DNA of 64,000 bases, from contig NC_081339.1 of NCBI RefSeq assembly GCF_022539665.2, positions 3,100,017 to 3,164,016 on the forward strand. Reading direction: 5' to 3'. This document shows positions 24,720 through 36,135 of the stretch, in pieces. Position 1 is the first letter of the stretch. Each line of letters opens with the position of its first letter. Below the pieces are notes generated by a model. The model had not been told where the DNA came from. It did not search any database and saw only the letters and a program-made list of their open reading frames with translations. This stretch comes from Daphnia carinata (lineage: Eukaryota > Arthropoda > Branchiopoda > Diplostraca > Daphniidae). The position numbers and the translations under genes are program-made.

Positions 24720-26167
24720 TCACGTGTCTTTCTTGGGTAGAGTGACAGTGAAAATCTGTGAGTTGCGAGAAGTTGCCTTGTTAAACAGGGCCTTGTGAAT
24801 AGTTCCAATATCTGGAGCGATATGAGCCTTGCCCGAGCTTAAAGGAGCCCTAAATATTATGAAAACCACACGTACACTTTAAAGGGCAATCTGATTTAGC
24901 GAAATAAGGAATAACAACTTTCGTACCTTGGTTTCATCGCCGCAGGAGCTGCTTCTCGTCTGGGTTCAAAAATGGCTCCCATGCTACAGTGCATCGGGAG
25001 TCCATCCAGTTGTCGATTATGGTAGACATCGACGGCTCTCAAGGCATCATCACGACGAACATAGACAACTTCTGCAACGCCGGGTCGTTGAAGTGACGCT
25101 CTTACTAAGGAGCCTACGTCACCAAAGAGTTCCTAAAGGAATTTGGAAAATGAAACTTTAGACCTTACATTATTTAAGAGCAGCAGACTTACGACGATGT
25201 CTTCTTGTGTCACTTTGGGATGCAGATTGCTGACGTAAACTCTGTGTCCACTCTCAGGTTTCGACTTGACCTCACCTCTCGGTCCGAGACGCTTTTCTGT
25301 CGCTAGGATGCGCTTGGTTGCTGACAAAGGGGGCTCACAGTCCATTGCTGCAGTACTCATGGTGTGCTTCTTACGGATCAAGGGTATCAAGTTACTCAGG
25401 TATAGTGGAAAGTGAATTTAAATGTACACTTACAAGGTCATAACTGGGTGCTGCTGGTTGATGATAAGCATAAAAGTTAGGTGGAGGAAGTAACTCATAT
25501 CTTGGTGGGATGTAATGAGGAGGGACTGGTCCAACATTCAATCTGGCTAGCTCATTTTCCACTGTTCTGCCAATAGTTGTTCTAGTGAGATTGTGGGATC
25601 TTCCTACCTCTCGTATTAACTTTTTAATTCCTTGGTTTGGCCTTGTGTGCAATGCTGCTGGTTTTCTTGAAAGCTCTGGTTTCTTAGAAGCAAGTTTCTG
25701 GCGGAGGTCAGTTTTCTTTGCCATTGCAGCAATGCGGTCTCTTGCATCCGTAATTTTCAGCCTATTTTTGGCCAAAAGCTTATTTCTGGCATCAACAACA
25801 ATAAGACCACCTTTCTTGGTTGTTGGCTTTACATTCTGTTTGTTAGAATTTCCCTTAAAAACGGGTTTTGCACCATTCTGTCTCCCGCCTTGCTTGGTCA
25901 CACGACCTCCTCCATTTTTGGCCACACCTGGCAGTGAATTATTGTTATTTTTTTTATTATTGCGAATTCCACCTCTTTTCACTCCACTAGCGTTTCCAGA
26001 ATTTTTGTTTGTCCTAAAAATTCACACAAATTCGGTTAATAATAGAGACAAATGGGCAAGAAATATTGGTTAAAAGGTTGACTTTCATACTTTGGCTGAT
26101 ACCTCCCTTTGTTGAGGCTGAATTTTTTCGGGTTTTCTTTAATAAGCTCGTCCAAACTTCTGTCCAT
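24720..26167 (-). CDS. POLDIP3/SKAR-like RNA-binding protein
   Basis: Model (minus, coding order): 26167-26091, 26013-25434, 25369-25193, 25132-24927, 24849-24720; phases agree and total 389 residues. POLDIP3/SKAR couples spliced mRNA to export and translation via UAP56/DDX39B and the exon junction complex. The N terminus MDRSLDELIKENPKKF resembles the UAP56-binding motif. A basic, low-complexity middle follows with DAR-N-KL and DARDRI repeats like vertebrate POLDIP3. The C-terminal RRM begins HRVYVSNLHPKVTQEDIV and continues ELFGDVGSL, VAEVVYVRRDDALRAV and LDGLPMHCSM. The acceptor at 25370 follows a weak pyrimidine tract but is the only choice preserving frame. Another ALY-like export factor is possible, yet the combination of motif, middle and C-terminal RRM favours POLDIP3. 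Confidence 0.82.
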
Positions 26168-27210
26168 TCTCGTATTATTAATGGATAAACCGAGCGATCG
26201 AAAATGAAAAAATAACTTCTAAAACTAATGCTCAAAAATCAAGCCAAGCGTAGGGCAGACGAAATGACGGAATACTTAATGTTCTATCAAATGGTTGATT
26301 CCGATTAAATGATGCCTAGAAGATGTCACCATCTAGCGTCAACGGTACTAACTATTTTTGCTTAAATTTTTTTGCGTGATTTTATTTTTTCTTCGTATTC
26401 TTGAAAGTTTTTCAAATATATTTAACTAAAATTGCTTTTTATTCTTTCTGGTCACTGCTTGCAAGGATTTGGCAATCTGTAATTGCTTTAATGCTTTGAT
26501 TGGTATGCGTCGTAGATAAGGCGGTTGCAATTTGTGTGTGTGCATTGGCTGTTAATTTCTATATGAATTTTTCTATTCGTCTTTCTTGCAAGCATAAAAA
26601 TCTAAATGAAAGTTTAGATTCGCGTCATTTCTCGACAAAGAAAATAGTGACAGGTGAAATAATGGCGTAACGTTCTGGTTTTTGAACGACTCTTTAAAAT
26701 TATATAGTAAACAAAGAAAGGGTGACGTGTTGTACATTTTCATATTTAATGTATTGAAACAAAAGGTTCCGCATACAAATATTATTTAATTGGTCTATGG
26801 CGAGCGATACGAAAACAAAACACCGACAAATGTGTACATTTGTTAATGAAAAAAGACACGTTCTTCTCAGTGTCGAGTTGTGTTCGTTGTGCGTAGTCGC
26901 ACAAAGGCAAAACAAGGCATTACATTTTGGAAGACAAATTTCGCTATTATTTCAATACATGGATATGATTGAATGTAAAGGCACATAACGCTCCAATAAA
27001 AATATTCAGATTTTTTTTTAGTTTTACTTGTTTTCAATCCTAAACGAACATAATATTTATATATTTATATATCATGGATATAAAGTGAATATGCACATTA
27101 CGGTATACGAAGAACTTATTATAAGGCGAAAAGTATCTTCGGGCTTTTTTCTACATCCCATTTTACTGGGTGATGATGGAATCAGTTTTTTTAATTAGCA
27201 AGTTTTAGAT
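26168..27210. other. Intergenic, no gene supported
   Basis: Spacer between the POLDIP3-like 5' end and the 3' end of the minus-strand Kir gene. It is A/T-rich and should include the POLDIP3 promoter (just above 26167) and the Kir 3' UTR (below 27211). No additional exon is supported. Confidence 0.55.
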
Positions 27211-29170
27211 TCACGTGGCGATGGAGTCGCTAGTCGGTGGATCAACTGTAGTCATCACTGGCACGACAACTGGTCTGTTAACGTTGCTGGCATTGATGAC
27301 AGTTGTGAGCGGAGCAGGAGTCACAGCGAGAGGGGCAACTCCTCTCATCATTGGAGTATTGACGACTGATGGATCAATCAACAAATTCCGATTGAACGTA
27401 AGTTGCAGAGGCATTGTCTGCATCGGTCTCGTCACTTGCTTTGTTTGTGCATTACCTGATATTTGGATGAAAAAGAACCAAGTTAGAATAAGCTCATTTA
27501 AAAGCAATTGTTCAAAAGCGTTTTGTACCTAATTGGTTCTCATCGCGGAGTTTCTTGAACTCATCCAAGTCACGGCTGCTGCAAAGCGGCGTGTCCACTT
27601 CGTACGTATTGTTGAAAAGGCTGTAGTCGACGGCGTATTGGCCGGTATCTTTGCGGAAGGAGACGAGCGGTTCGAACCGGTGTCCCCATTTGATTTCGGA
27701 CGGCAGGTAAGACGAGCGGGCTTGCGTCGTCATGCTGGTCGACTCGACCGTACCCTCCAGGATGACGACGATTTCAAATTTGTCCTTAAGGAGATCCGAG
27801 GCGGAGACGTTGTAGAGCGGAGAGTCTGGCGTGATTTTGTGAACGATTGTCATGGGCCAGATGAGGAAGAGATCGCTCTCGTCGTGATCGATTCCGACTT
27901 TCAGTTCGTATTGGAAATAAGGCATTTGTTCTCCTTCATCCGTCACTCGCATCCGGATCATTTGAGCGCGGATGTGAGCGTCGATAATGTGAGATTTACG
28001 CATATCACCAACGCGGAACATCAAACAAAGTTGCCCGTCACGCTGGCAGATAGCGGCTGATCGACTAAAAAGCAGCGTCTGAGCGCGCATTTTGGGCCTT
28101 GTCAGTTTGGAAAAGACGACGCCTACCATGAACGCCTGTCATTGTTCAAAATAAGGCAAGCGTTACGTGATGTAATGTGCAACAAGAGATCAAATTTAAG
28201 TTACCTGAATCATTACACCGATAATACTCTGGATACACATGACAAAAATGCCTTCGGGGCACTCTTCGGTCGTGTACCTGTACCCATAACCGATAGTGTG
28301 TTGAGTTTCGATGCTGAACAGAAAGGTCGACGCGAAACCGTGAATGTTTCCAACGCAAGGTTTCCAACCGGACGCTCCTTGGTTATCTAAATTCGACAAT
28401 AGAAAGGAAATCATTGAATGAACAAGACAACCGACGTCAGCAAAACGTTTCAAGTGTCTTGAACGTCTTTCGTTCGATGCACATTTAATCAGATACACTG
28501 ATGAAAAGAAAAATGAAAAATGCTGAAGATAAAAATAAAGTTACCGGGAAGGTGATCGGGTTCTAGGTCGCCGTGAGTGAAAGCGATCAACCACCATAGG
28601 ACGGCGAAGGCCAGCCAGCTCAAAACGAAGCTGGCCGTGAAGATGAGAAGTGTCCAACGCCACTGGATATCCACCTTGAATACACAATAATCAAAAATAG
28701 ATTAAGAAGCATGTTTAGAACGATTTTTTTTTTCGTATGATATAATGTGTGTTTACCATGGTTGTGAAAATATCGGCTAGGTAGCGCCTCCGCCTTTTAG
28801 CCACGTTACTTTGGACGACGTTGCATTCGCCATTTTTGAGCACAACGCGCTTTCGAACTCGACGTGAACTCCACCGATTCTGCCTGTACCTGTAGGTCGT
28901 AATAGAAGAAAAAGTTTGTTTACGACACAGTTTTATAGACTAGCAAGGAATAACGGGTTCGTTCCTGCATCATCAACAACAACAACAGAGTGCACTGAAC
29001 TACGCTCGACGGGAACTATAAAAATGAGCACTGACTTTAAACGCCCCCATCACGTTACAAAAACGAAAGCTTCGATAGAACTTTTACCTAGCATCATGCT
29101 GGGACATTAGCTCTACATCAACATCGACACCATCATCGGGGCCGTATCCAGTGTCTGCAGTATTAACCAT
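27211..29170 (-). CDS. Inward-rectifier potassium channel (Kir), short N-terminal isoform
   Basis: Model (coding order): 29170-29088, 28889-28757, 28674-28545, 28386-28205, 28135-27529, 27455-27211; frames close to 459 residues. Exon 1 encodes a short acidic N terminus starting [10 protein letters not shown]. Next comes the Kir pre-TM1 segment ([27 protein letters not shown]), TM1 from [10 protein letters not shown], loop cysteines (KPC, EEC), canonical filter TIGYGYR, TM2 ending AFMVGVVF, and a cytosolic domain ([43 protein letters not shown]). A proline/threonine-rich tail ends DSIAT. It is paralogous to the plus-strand channel at 23.1-24.5 kb, but the TM2 intron sits about eight codons further 3'. 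Which insect Irk subfamily it belongs to was not determined. Confidence 0.9.
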
Positions 29171-30042
29171 TCTTTGTTAAGAGGTAAAACGCGGAAAGTA
29201 AAAATAAAACAACACTCGATGCTAGAGAGACACCTGTGTGCGTCTCGTTTCTCCCACCTGGAGCACTCGACTGAGGGGCTCAAGGTCTCATACATCCATT
29301 CTCCCCTGTGTTGTAGAACGGGCTAGTAAGCTACCTTGACACCAAACATGCCGCACCGCCCGACACTCTGCGCCCACAGTATTCGAACGTGTTGGGGCAT
29401 TGTTCTTGCTGTTCAATTGCCATTTTTAAAACCAGGAAAATAGTATTTTCTATTTTATCTATCACAAATATAAAGCTTAATATAGGAAAAGGCCTTCGTA
29501 GGCATGTCAAAATGTTCTACTAAGAATGACAAATAGCTGCCAAATTTTTCACGTTTCACGGCACATTTTCACGAAAGCATGCTTGCGCTAGACGGTTGGA
29601 ATACGCGAACAGATGAGAGCCGGATCAAACCGCTTCGTTGAGAGAACGAAGCTACACACGAACTCAGGAGCTTGACCACTTGACAATTCATTTCATCAAT
29701 CAAATAATATCTTCAACGACTTCAACACATTCGTCGACTAAACAAAACATGAAAAGCTATCGAGAGCTTTGGGTAAGATTGAACCAGTTCATTCTTTCAG
29801 GCTGACGTCACCAACGACATACCCTATAACTGTGCAGTCAAAATAGTTCTAATCTAACCTAGTTTGATATCGTCTTTGCAAATTTTGCGCTCTTTTCTTA
29901 TCAGCAGAGGCGTGAAAAAAAATTATTTGTTTCTTTTCGAGTCATGTTAGAGGGGAGGGGTCTTGAGGCGATAACGATTGCTAAGGAACGCGGGACTTGC
30001 GAAAGCGAATCAAAACAAGATGACGGTATTGATAAAACTAAC

Positions 30043-30389
30043 CTCATGAGGGGACTCGACGAACTCTTCTCGGTGGGCGATTTTGGTGCATTTATCCGAG
30101 GATCTCCTTCCGTTGATCCAGTGCTGCTAGACGCGCTGTTAATGTGTGGTCGGAAGACTTCCCTACCATTCTGTAACCTCTGTCGTTCGGCCCAGGAAGG
30201 TGCGAACGAAGGAAACCAAGAACTCCCCATCTTTTTGGGTTGATCGCCATGTGGACTAGTGGGTTCTTCGGTCGGGATGTTGACACGTACTTCGCTCCGC
30301 TCAATCACTGACGTGGGAACGGATGTCGGAAGTAGTTGTTGCCATACTGGGGCGTTACAATCTTCACTTTCTTGTTTGTCCAATTTCAT
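30043..30389 (-). CDS. Alternative first coding exon of the minus-strand Kir gene
   Basis: A 115-codon open frame begins at a Met (MKLDKQESEDCNAP) and ends in ATGAG|GTTAGT, a good donor. It leaves the same two-base phase (AG) as exon 1 at 29088, so it can splice to 28889 to give ...SSPLM-R-YRQNRW and a 547-residue channel. The segment is rich in Ser, Pro and charged residues and has no transmembrane part, as expected for a cytosolic Kir N terminus. The inferred arrangement is two promoters giving long and short N termini. It could instead belong to a separate small gene, but the matching phase and position argue for an isoform. Confidence 0.6.
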
Positions 30390-32634
30390 GATTGCTTCGG
30401 TGTCGTTTGTCGTATTTGTCGTATAATCTATCCAATGGGATCAAAAGCTCATTCTGGAAACAGAAAAATCAAAAAAAAAAAAAAGAAAGAAACGCTATTT
30501 AGATCACTGTAGAGAGGTTTCCTTGTTTTCTCAAGTCAATCTGCTCCAAATAGTGACGCAACTTCCGTTCGGGACAACGGCTGCACATTGGCAACTGGAG
30601 TATAATCACAAGACAAAGAAACTGACACAACTGGACCAACATGTTGAAGTGTAAGAAGCAAAAAATAAAAACCACAATCGAAATCAGTGGCCACAGTTAA
30701 AAATTTATCTTTAAAAAACAACCGAGAATGACTTCGTCCTTGATAATAAACTAAAACTAACAAAAAATTGAAACGTCAGCGACTCACCCGTTGGGTTGCT
30801 GCAGCAGACGAAATTGACTCTATTATTTTGATAACAACTGAGGAAAAATGAGCAGCCCACTGGAATTTCAGAAACGAAAATATTCTGTGCACTTTAAAAT
30901 AAAATGGAACTTTCGGTGGGCGATGAAAGCAAAATAACCAAATGAGGTTGGTAGGGGAGCCCCCAAAGTTGTGTGCTCTGTTCGAAATACGAAGACTGAC
31001 TGTAGGACTGAGGAGAACTGGTCGGTTTTTAAGGACCCCCCTCCTTCCAAATGATTAGAGTGAGAGAGAGGGGAGAGACATCGGAGAAGGCTCGGAGAAT
31101 TTTGAGAGGGGAGGAGGGAGAGCTCCAGCTTTCAAATCTTCACGCCCAATGACTTTATTTTATTTCTTTTCTTCTTCCAGGTTTCTTTTCGGCTTATTAA
31201 AAATATAATTAAAAATCTGTGGTGCTGTGCGCCAAACAAACGACTGTCAAGATACGCATGATAATGTAACTGAAAGCAGACGAAATGAATCACCGAATCT
31301 CTGTGTTAAAATGGCGACTTTTCTTTTGATTGACAGTAATTGCAAAACACGTTTCTGTTTTCGTGCCTTCATTACCATAGGGTATCGAGGTAAATTCCTC
31401 GATTGTGTAATCTCGGGTGATATTGATCGTTAACCGGTTTAAACAGAAATATACGACGATGTCAACGGTGATCGTGCATTGATTGTTTAATTAGATAATC
31501 CACTATGTAGGGTGTTTGGTAAACCTCAAGAATAGGTTTCACGCGAGGAATTATTTTCGACGTTGGTGTATCAAACTCTATCCTGGATTATGCAGTAACC
31601 TTGAAACCCTATAATCTTTTATCGAACTAATATCAAAGGGCTTATTTTTTCCCCGTTCAAGTGTGTTGTGTGAAAGTGCGACCAGTCCAGGTGTCAATCA
31701 CCTCCCAACGGGGTGAATGTGGTTTTCGGTATAAATATTTTTTTCTTCTAGGAGAGGGGTTCGGAATTAACAATAGTTTTGGTGCGAAAAAGAAATGTGG
31801 ATACAGTTGGGGGTCGCTCGGGTATGGTGAACACAGGTGTTCTAGAGTATGTAGACCACTTGGCACGCCCTGGTACGAGCCGTATTCAACCGGACACTCA
31901 CTTGCACAGGATAAGACATTGTTTTTCTTTTGCCAAAAATGGCAGTTGCCGGGATGTCCCAGACACCTGTTCCGATCATGCCTTCAAGCATAGAAAAAAC
32001 CCCCTTGTCCCTGCAAGCTGGTTTATTTTCTTGGCATAATGAATAGTTTTACCCACAAGCCCTCTACACCACTTGATGTCCCCAAAACATTTGCATGTGT
32101 TCGAAATGAACTTAATTATTTGACTAAAAATATGCAAATAACTTAAACGTATCAAGAGGGCACTCAAAAGTTCTTTTGACGTTTGATGTTGGCCCAAACA
32201 AGCGAACAGGAAAACGTCAAATGACTTTTCCTGTGCTCGTTTGCGAATCAATCAAAACCACTATTTTTCAATTTAGAAACTCACTAATTCTGCTGGGCGA
32301 GGTCGCCTGATTCGAATAAGGATGTCAACCACGCTATTTTATTCGCTACAGTTGGTTACGCACGGTTAAATCGTACGTTTCCTGTCGAGAACATTTGACC
32401 GAATCCCGTTGTCTAGTTACCGTCAACAATCCGATAGCTAACAATTGCAACCGGACAACGCTCAGCATAGAAGATAAGCCTATTTGTACGGATTCTTGTA
32501 GCAGGAAAATAGCTAATTATTCTACTATACGAACAATAAGAAAAAAAGAACAGCAAATAGCAGTTTCGTGCACGAAATTGTATTACTGAGACCAGACACA
32601 ATATCGAGGCTCGAATTCATAGAGGGCGAATAAG
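30390..32634. other. Intergenic, no gene supported
   Basis: Upstream of the Kir alternative exon and downstream of RpS9. Open frames on both strands (e.g. 31661-32039) overlap each other and have no splice partners or recognisable domains, so I do not call a gene. Purine-rich GAGAG sequence lies near 31061-31115. Confidence 0.5.
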
Positions 32635-33846
32635 TTACTCGTCATCCTCTTCACCTCCGTCACCACCATCCGTGCCTTTCTTCAAATTCTTCCTCTTGAC
32701 ACGACCAGCGCGGCCGCCACCAAACGGTGAACGAAGTGCAAAATCGATGTGTTTCTGAGAATCCAACCGAACAACGAAGCTAGGAATATTCACCAATTGC
32801 TTACGAACACTGAAAATCAGATAAAATAATTAGTTGCTTGAAATTTATGCATACTAATGAGGTAGAAGAAAAAAAATTCATTGAAGTTTGCCCACCAAGA
32901 CGTTAGTGTCTACCCAGAAATAGACATCAGGCGTGGAGTGCTGCTAGCAACAACTCCAGTGGCCATTTAAAGAAAATCGTGTTAGCGTGAGATAGCCTGT
33001 GAATATTTCAACTTCACGCAACGCACAGTAGCTCAGCGACAGCCAGCAACACTAGGCGTGGATTGTTGCTAGCAACAAACCAGTGGCCCATAAGACATCC
33101 AATAGATCATATGGTCACGTCAAATGCATCATCTCTATCCGCTGACGTTTTAGGCCACTTGTTTCATAACGCTATCTGAACGGGAGTTGTTGAATACCGA
33201 ATGTGTCGCTGGCGAATGAGAACGCGAGCGTGGTGGATCGATTTAGCTAGACCGAGTTTGAAAACTTGGGTCTGCAGGCGGCGCTCCAAAAAGTCCTCCA
33301 CCTTCAAGCTGAGCACGTAATCGAGCTTCATGCGGCTCTCATCCAAAACGCCGATGCGTACCAAGCGGCGCAGAAGGGCGTTACCTGAATGTCAAAAGAA
33401 TTGTAAGATTAACGTTGTTCCATGTATTCAATGAACACAGAATAGGGTTCATCATTGAACTAATTTTTTTCAGTTATTTACTCATGTAAGTTTGGCATCA
33501 GGTCTCAGCCAAGAAGTGTCAGATAATATGCATCATGCAAATTAGTTCTATTCAACCAAAAGCCTACGATGACTACCATGCTCTAATCAGCATGCTTTTA
33601 AATATGTTTCACAATGTCTTTACCTTCAAACAGACGTTTGCCATCTTTCTCATCGAGAGTTAGCAGCTCTCGGGCAGCCTTACGGATCTTGGCCAGGGTG
33701 TACTTGACCCTCCAGACCTCTCGCTTGTTGCGAAGACCATATTCACCAATCAACTTCAATTCCTGGTCCAAACGGGCCTTCTCGAACGGGCGTCGAGGAG
33801 CGACACATACCTTCCTCTGTACCAACGGGGCACGATGGTTCACCAT
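32635..33846 (-). CDS. RpS9: 40S ribosomal protein S9 (uS4)
   Basis: Coding exons (order): 33846-33624, 33384-33198, 32809-32635; frames join exactly to 194 residues, the same length as human RPS9. It is a 40S subunit protein of the uS4 family that binds 18S rRNA. Diagnostic stretches are [60 protein letters not shown] (S4 RNA-binding domain) and the tail [18 protein letters not shown] followed by an acidic end EEDDE. A 5' UTR exon lies upstream (about 34285-34232), spliced across 34231-33861 into the exon starting at 33860, 14 nt before the ATG. Introns host a box C/D snoRNA candidate and a duplicated hairpin. The assignment is secure. Confidence 0.98.
32926..33100 (-). repeat. Duplicated hairpin in RpS9 intron
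   Basis: Two related segments about 123 bp apart (about 32931-32965 and 33053-33088) each contain a 24-25-nt hairpin centred on GTTGCTAGCARC on the minus strand, flanked by GGCCACTGG on one side and CCACGCC on the other. Between them, complementary arms GCGTGA/TCACGC could form a further stem. This could be an H/ACA-like RNA or just a local duplication of a foldback. Clear H and ACA boxes were not found. Confidence 0.45.
33457..33548 (-). ncRNA. Box C/D snoRNA candidate in RpS9 intron
   Basis: On the minus strand a 92-nt segment is closed by a perfect 10-bp terminal stem (GAACTAATTT with AAATTAGTTC). Immediately inside are a C box ATGATGC (one mismatch to RUGAUGA) and, near the 3' end, an exact D box CTGA. 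Internal CTGA copies can serve as D', and TGATGCC as C'. Location in an intron of a ribosomal protein gene is the usual setting for metazoan box C/D snoRNAs, which are released from the spliced intron and guide rRNA 2'-O-methylation. The guide target was not identified; the segment upstream of the D box (ACATGAGTAAATAA) is the one to search. Confidence 0.72.
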
Positions 33847-34229
33847 TTTGACTCTTCAGCCTGCACAGATAAAAAATGAAGATTTAGTACTCGTGAATCA
33901 GTTACACTGAGAGTTAAAAATTTCATTATCGCCTAGTCACGAATCAGGTCAATCTACAACAAGATTCCTGGGATTAAAACTGGCAATTTTTGTAGACTCA
34001 TTCCACCGACAGTCCCTATTTAGTCAAGAGTAGTCACAAATGGAACGGAGTCATCGTGAAACGGCAAAAGAATATCTCGTGAAATCTAAACCATCTTTCC
34101 AATTTAAAGTTACTTATTTGCTTTCATTGTAATAGTTTTATTACACGAATTTCTCTATATAGTTTCGTTTTAGCTGTTTGTTTTTTTCAATAATAAAGGG
34201 CGTAGAAACAAACTTCATTAAAATTTCTT

Positions 34230-34290
34230 ACCAGAAAACAATGCTAACACCAACCTCTCAAACCGGAGCAGGAACTAAGAAAGAAATATG
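34230..34290 (-). promoter_or_regulatory. RpS9 5' UTR exon with TOP-like start
   Basis: On the minus strand a pyrimidine run (TTTCTTTCTT) near 34286 is followed by a short leader ending in TTCTG|GTAAGA at 34232. A pyrimidine-initiated leader is the terminal oligopyrimidine (TOP) feature of ribosomal protein mRNAs, controlled by mTOR/LARP1. The leader splices to 33860. The exact start site is inferred. Confidence 0.6.
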
Positions 34291-34764
34291 GGGTACTTAG
34301 TTCTTATAACAATGTCGAAGCCTTGTCTTCCGAGGCGCGATTTGATGCAACATTGCAATTTTCAAGTTTGCGATTACAGTTTACAATTATAATTTAAATA
34401 ACAACTAAATTAATTATGGTTAACTCAAAATATTATGTAAATAATAATAACTCTTCAGAAAAATTTACAGCTATAATCTGTAATCAAGGTAATCCTCCCA
34501 CCCCGAGAAAAAAATAAATCTTGGACAAACGGAGATTGGGCTTTACCCGATTAACTGAGACACGAGAAATCACAGGGAAATATTAACCAACCTAACTAAT
34601 AGAAAAAAAAACATATCGACCTCGCTCTGAATTCCGCTTTTGAACCTCGACTGAAACCCCATTGGGTTCAAGGCGAAAAATTTTACACCCAGAACCGCCT
34701 GATCCGATTGCCAAGAAATGCCCCGATCGGCCCAGGGCCAATTCCTAGCCTCATCGTCTGGCGT

Positions 34765-34836
34765 GAGGTGCGCTGCAATCTGACCATATGCTAGGTGGCA
34801 CTGCAATCTGATCGTACGCTAAGTGGCGCTGCAATC
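34765..34836 (+). promoter_or_regulatory. Tandem CTCF-like motif array
   Basis: Three head-to-tail copies, about 26-28 bp apart, of a word like CTARGTGGCRCTGCAATC: 34765-34780 (GAGGTGCGCTGCAATC), 34791-34808 and 34819-34836. A decayed fourth copy follows near 34843. The core resembles the arthropod CTCF motif AGGTGGCGC. It may be an insulator between RpS9 and the repeat-rich DNA to the right, or simply a tandem repeat that happens to contain the motif. Confidence 0.35.
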
Positions 34837-34859
34837 TTACCATGCTACAATCTGACTGC

Positions 34860-35790
34860 TCGAGCTTTGGCCTTCTACTATGGCTTCCCGCATGCGTATT
34901 TCTAATTCAAAACAAGCGACTAAAATTCGTCTGTTAGCCCCCCATTTAATGTAGTCTCGTGGTTTGACATGTGTAGGTCATTAAAAGTATCCTGGCGTTA
35001 ATTTGTGAAATTTAGGTGAATACGAACGTGTCTTTTGTGTACCTGAATTGTATATTGGATTTACGTTTCTTGGATGTTCCATTTGTGTGTGTAAGTGTAT
35101 ACTCAATTGGTATTTATGCATCTAATCATTAAGACACTACCTTTTATTTTCTTCAAATGGCATGACTAATTTTTTTCGGATGGTGACTTGTTCATTTTGC
35201 CGTTTTTTCCACCATCATTGTTTTTTCTTTTCATATGGTGGCCCGTTTTTTGCTCGCTCTATCATTTCCTCTCAACACGTTGTGGGCCGTCGTTGCCCAC
35301 CAGCTATTTATTACTGGATTTCTCCCTTCCCCAGATCTATGTTTATTTTTTGTTTACAATTCTTTCTTTTTTTGCAAATTATTTGCATTTTATTGGCTTT
35401 TCACCGACAAAACACAAATTGAAATCTGCCTATTTCTTTTTCATTTTGTAAACTATTTGAAAAGTTAGTAAAATTGTTCGTATACCTACACCAAATAAGA
35501 AAAAAAGGGTGGGATTGATTGAGGCAGGGACTAAAGCAAACCCAATCCATTACAGCTACAACTAACGACCAGGGATCGAAAAGGAAGTGCAAAAGTGCAA
35601 TTTCAATGCATAGTGAAATACCAGTAAGCGAGTATGATTAAAGGGAAACTAAAGTAGGGAAAAAGGAATAAGGAACAGATTGGTATAACACAGATCATAA
35701 AATATGGGAAAAGTAAAAAAAATGCCGATTCGGCCATACTAAACCGTACCATCTTCATTTCTTCTTAATCCGAATGGGCGTGAATCTCGG
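34860..35790. other. Intergenic, no gene supported
   Basis: T-rich plus-strand sequence with overlapping open frames in all three frames (35160-35470), best explained by low stop-codon density in T/C-rich DNA. No domain or splice signal was recognised. Confidence 0.5.
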
Positions 35791-35794
35791 GTTC

Positions 35795-36135
35795 TCGAGG
35801 CGGCGATCTTGTAGCTCCCACGGCGATCTTGTAGCTCCCACGGCGATCTTGTAGCTCCCACGGCGATCTTGTAGCTCCCCCGACGATCCCCGTTGGGCCT
35901 TTTCGGTCCTTTGGCCGGCCAACCTAGATACATAAAATACAAAAAAATACAATTAGTACACTTTAACTTATCACTGATACCTTACTGGCGACGATCTCGA
36001 CGATCCCACGGCGATCTTGTAGCTCCCACGACGATCCACGTTGGGCCTTTTCGGTCCTTTGGCCGGCCAATCTAGATACATAAAAGACAAAAAAAAACAC
36101 AGTTAGTACACTATAACTTATCAATGATACCTGTT
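35795..36135. repeat. Nested tandem repeats (20-bp and about 149-bp units)
   Basis: Four copies of a 20-bp unit ACGGCGATCTTGTAGCTCCC run from about 35799 to 35879, with another copy at about 36008-36027. The larger block, which carries TTGGGCCTTTTCGGTCC followed by TTTGGCCGGCCAA and about 75 bp of A/T-rich sequence, occurs twice in tandem (about 35880-35981 and 36029-36132). Confidence 0.85.

Noticed and set aside
25585-26073. 162-codon plus-strand frame opposite POLDIP3-like exon 2
   Set aside because: Antisense shadow of a spliced, domain-bearing gene.
27533-28060. 175-codon plus-strand frame opposite the Kir cytosolic domain
   Set aside because: It is the antisense shadow of the 27529-28135 exon.
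31661-32039. Overlapping open frames upstream of RpS9's 3' end
   Set aside because: Overlap in several frames, no recognisable domain, no splice partners.
33940-34070. Second box C/D-like arrangement in the RpS9 5' UTR intron
   Set aside because: The C-like box deviates at a core position and the closing stem overlaps the boxes, so support is too weak.
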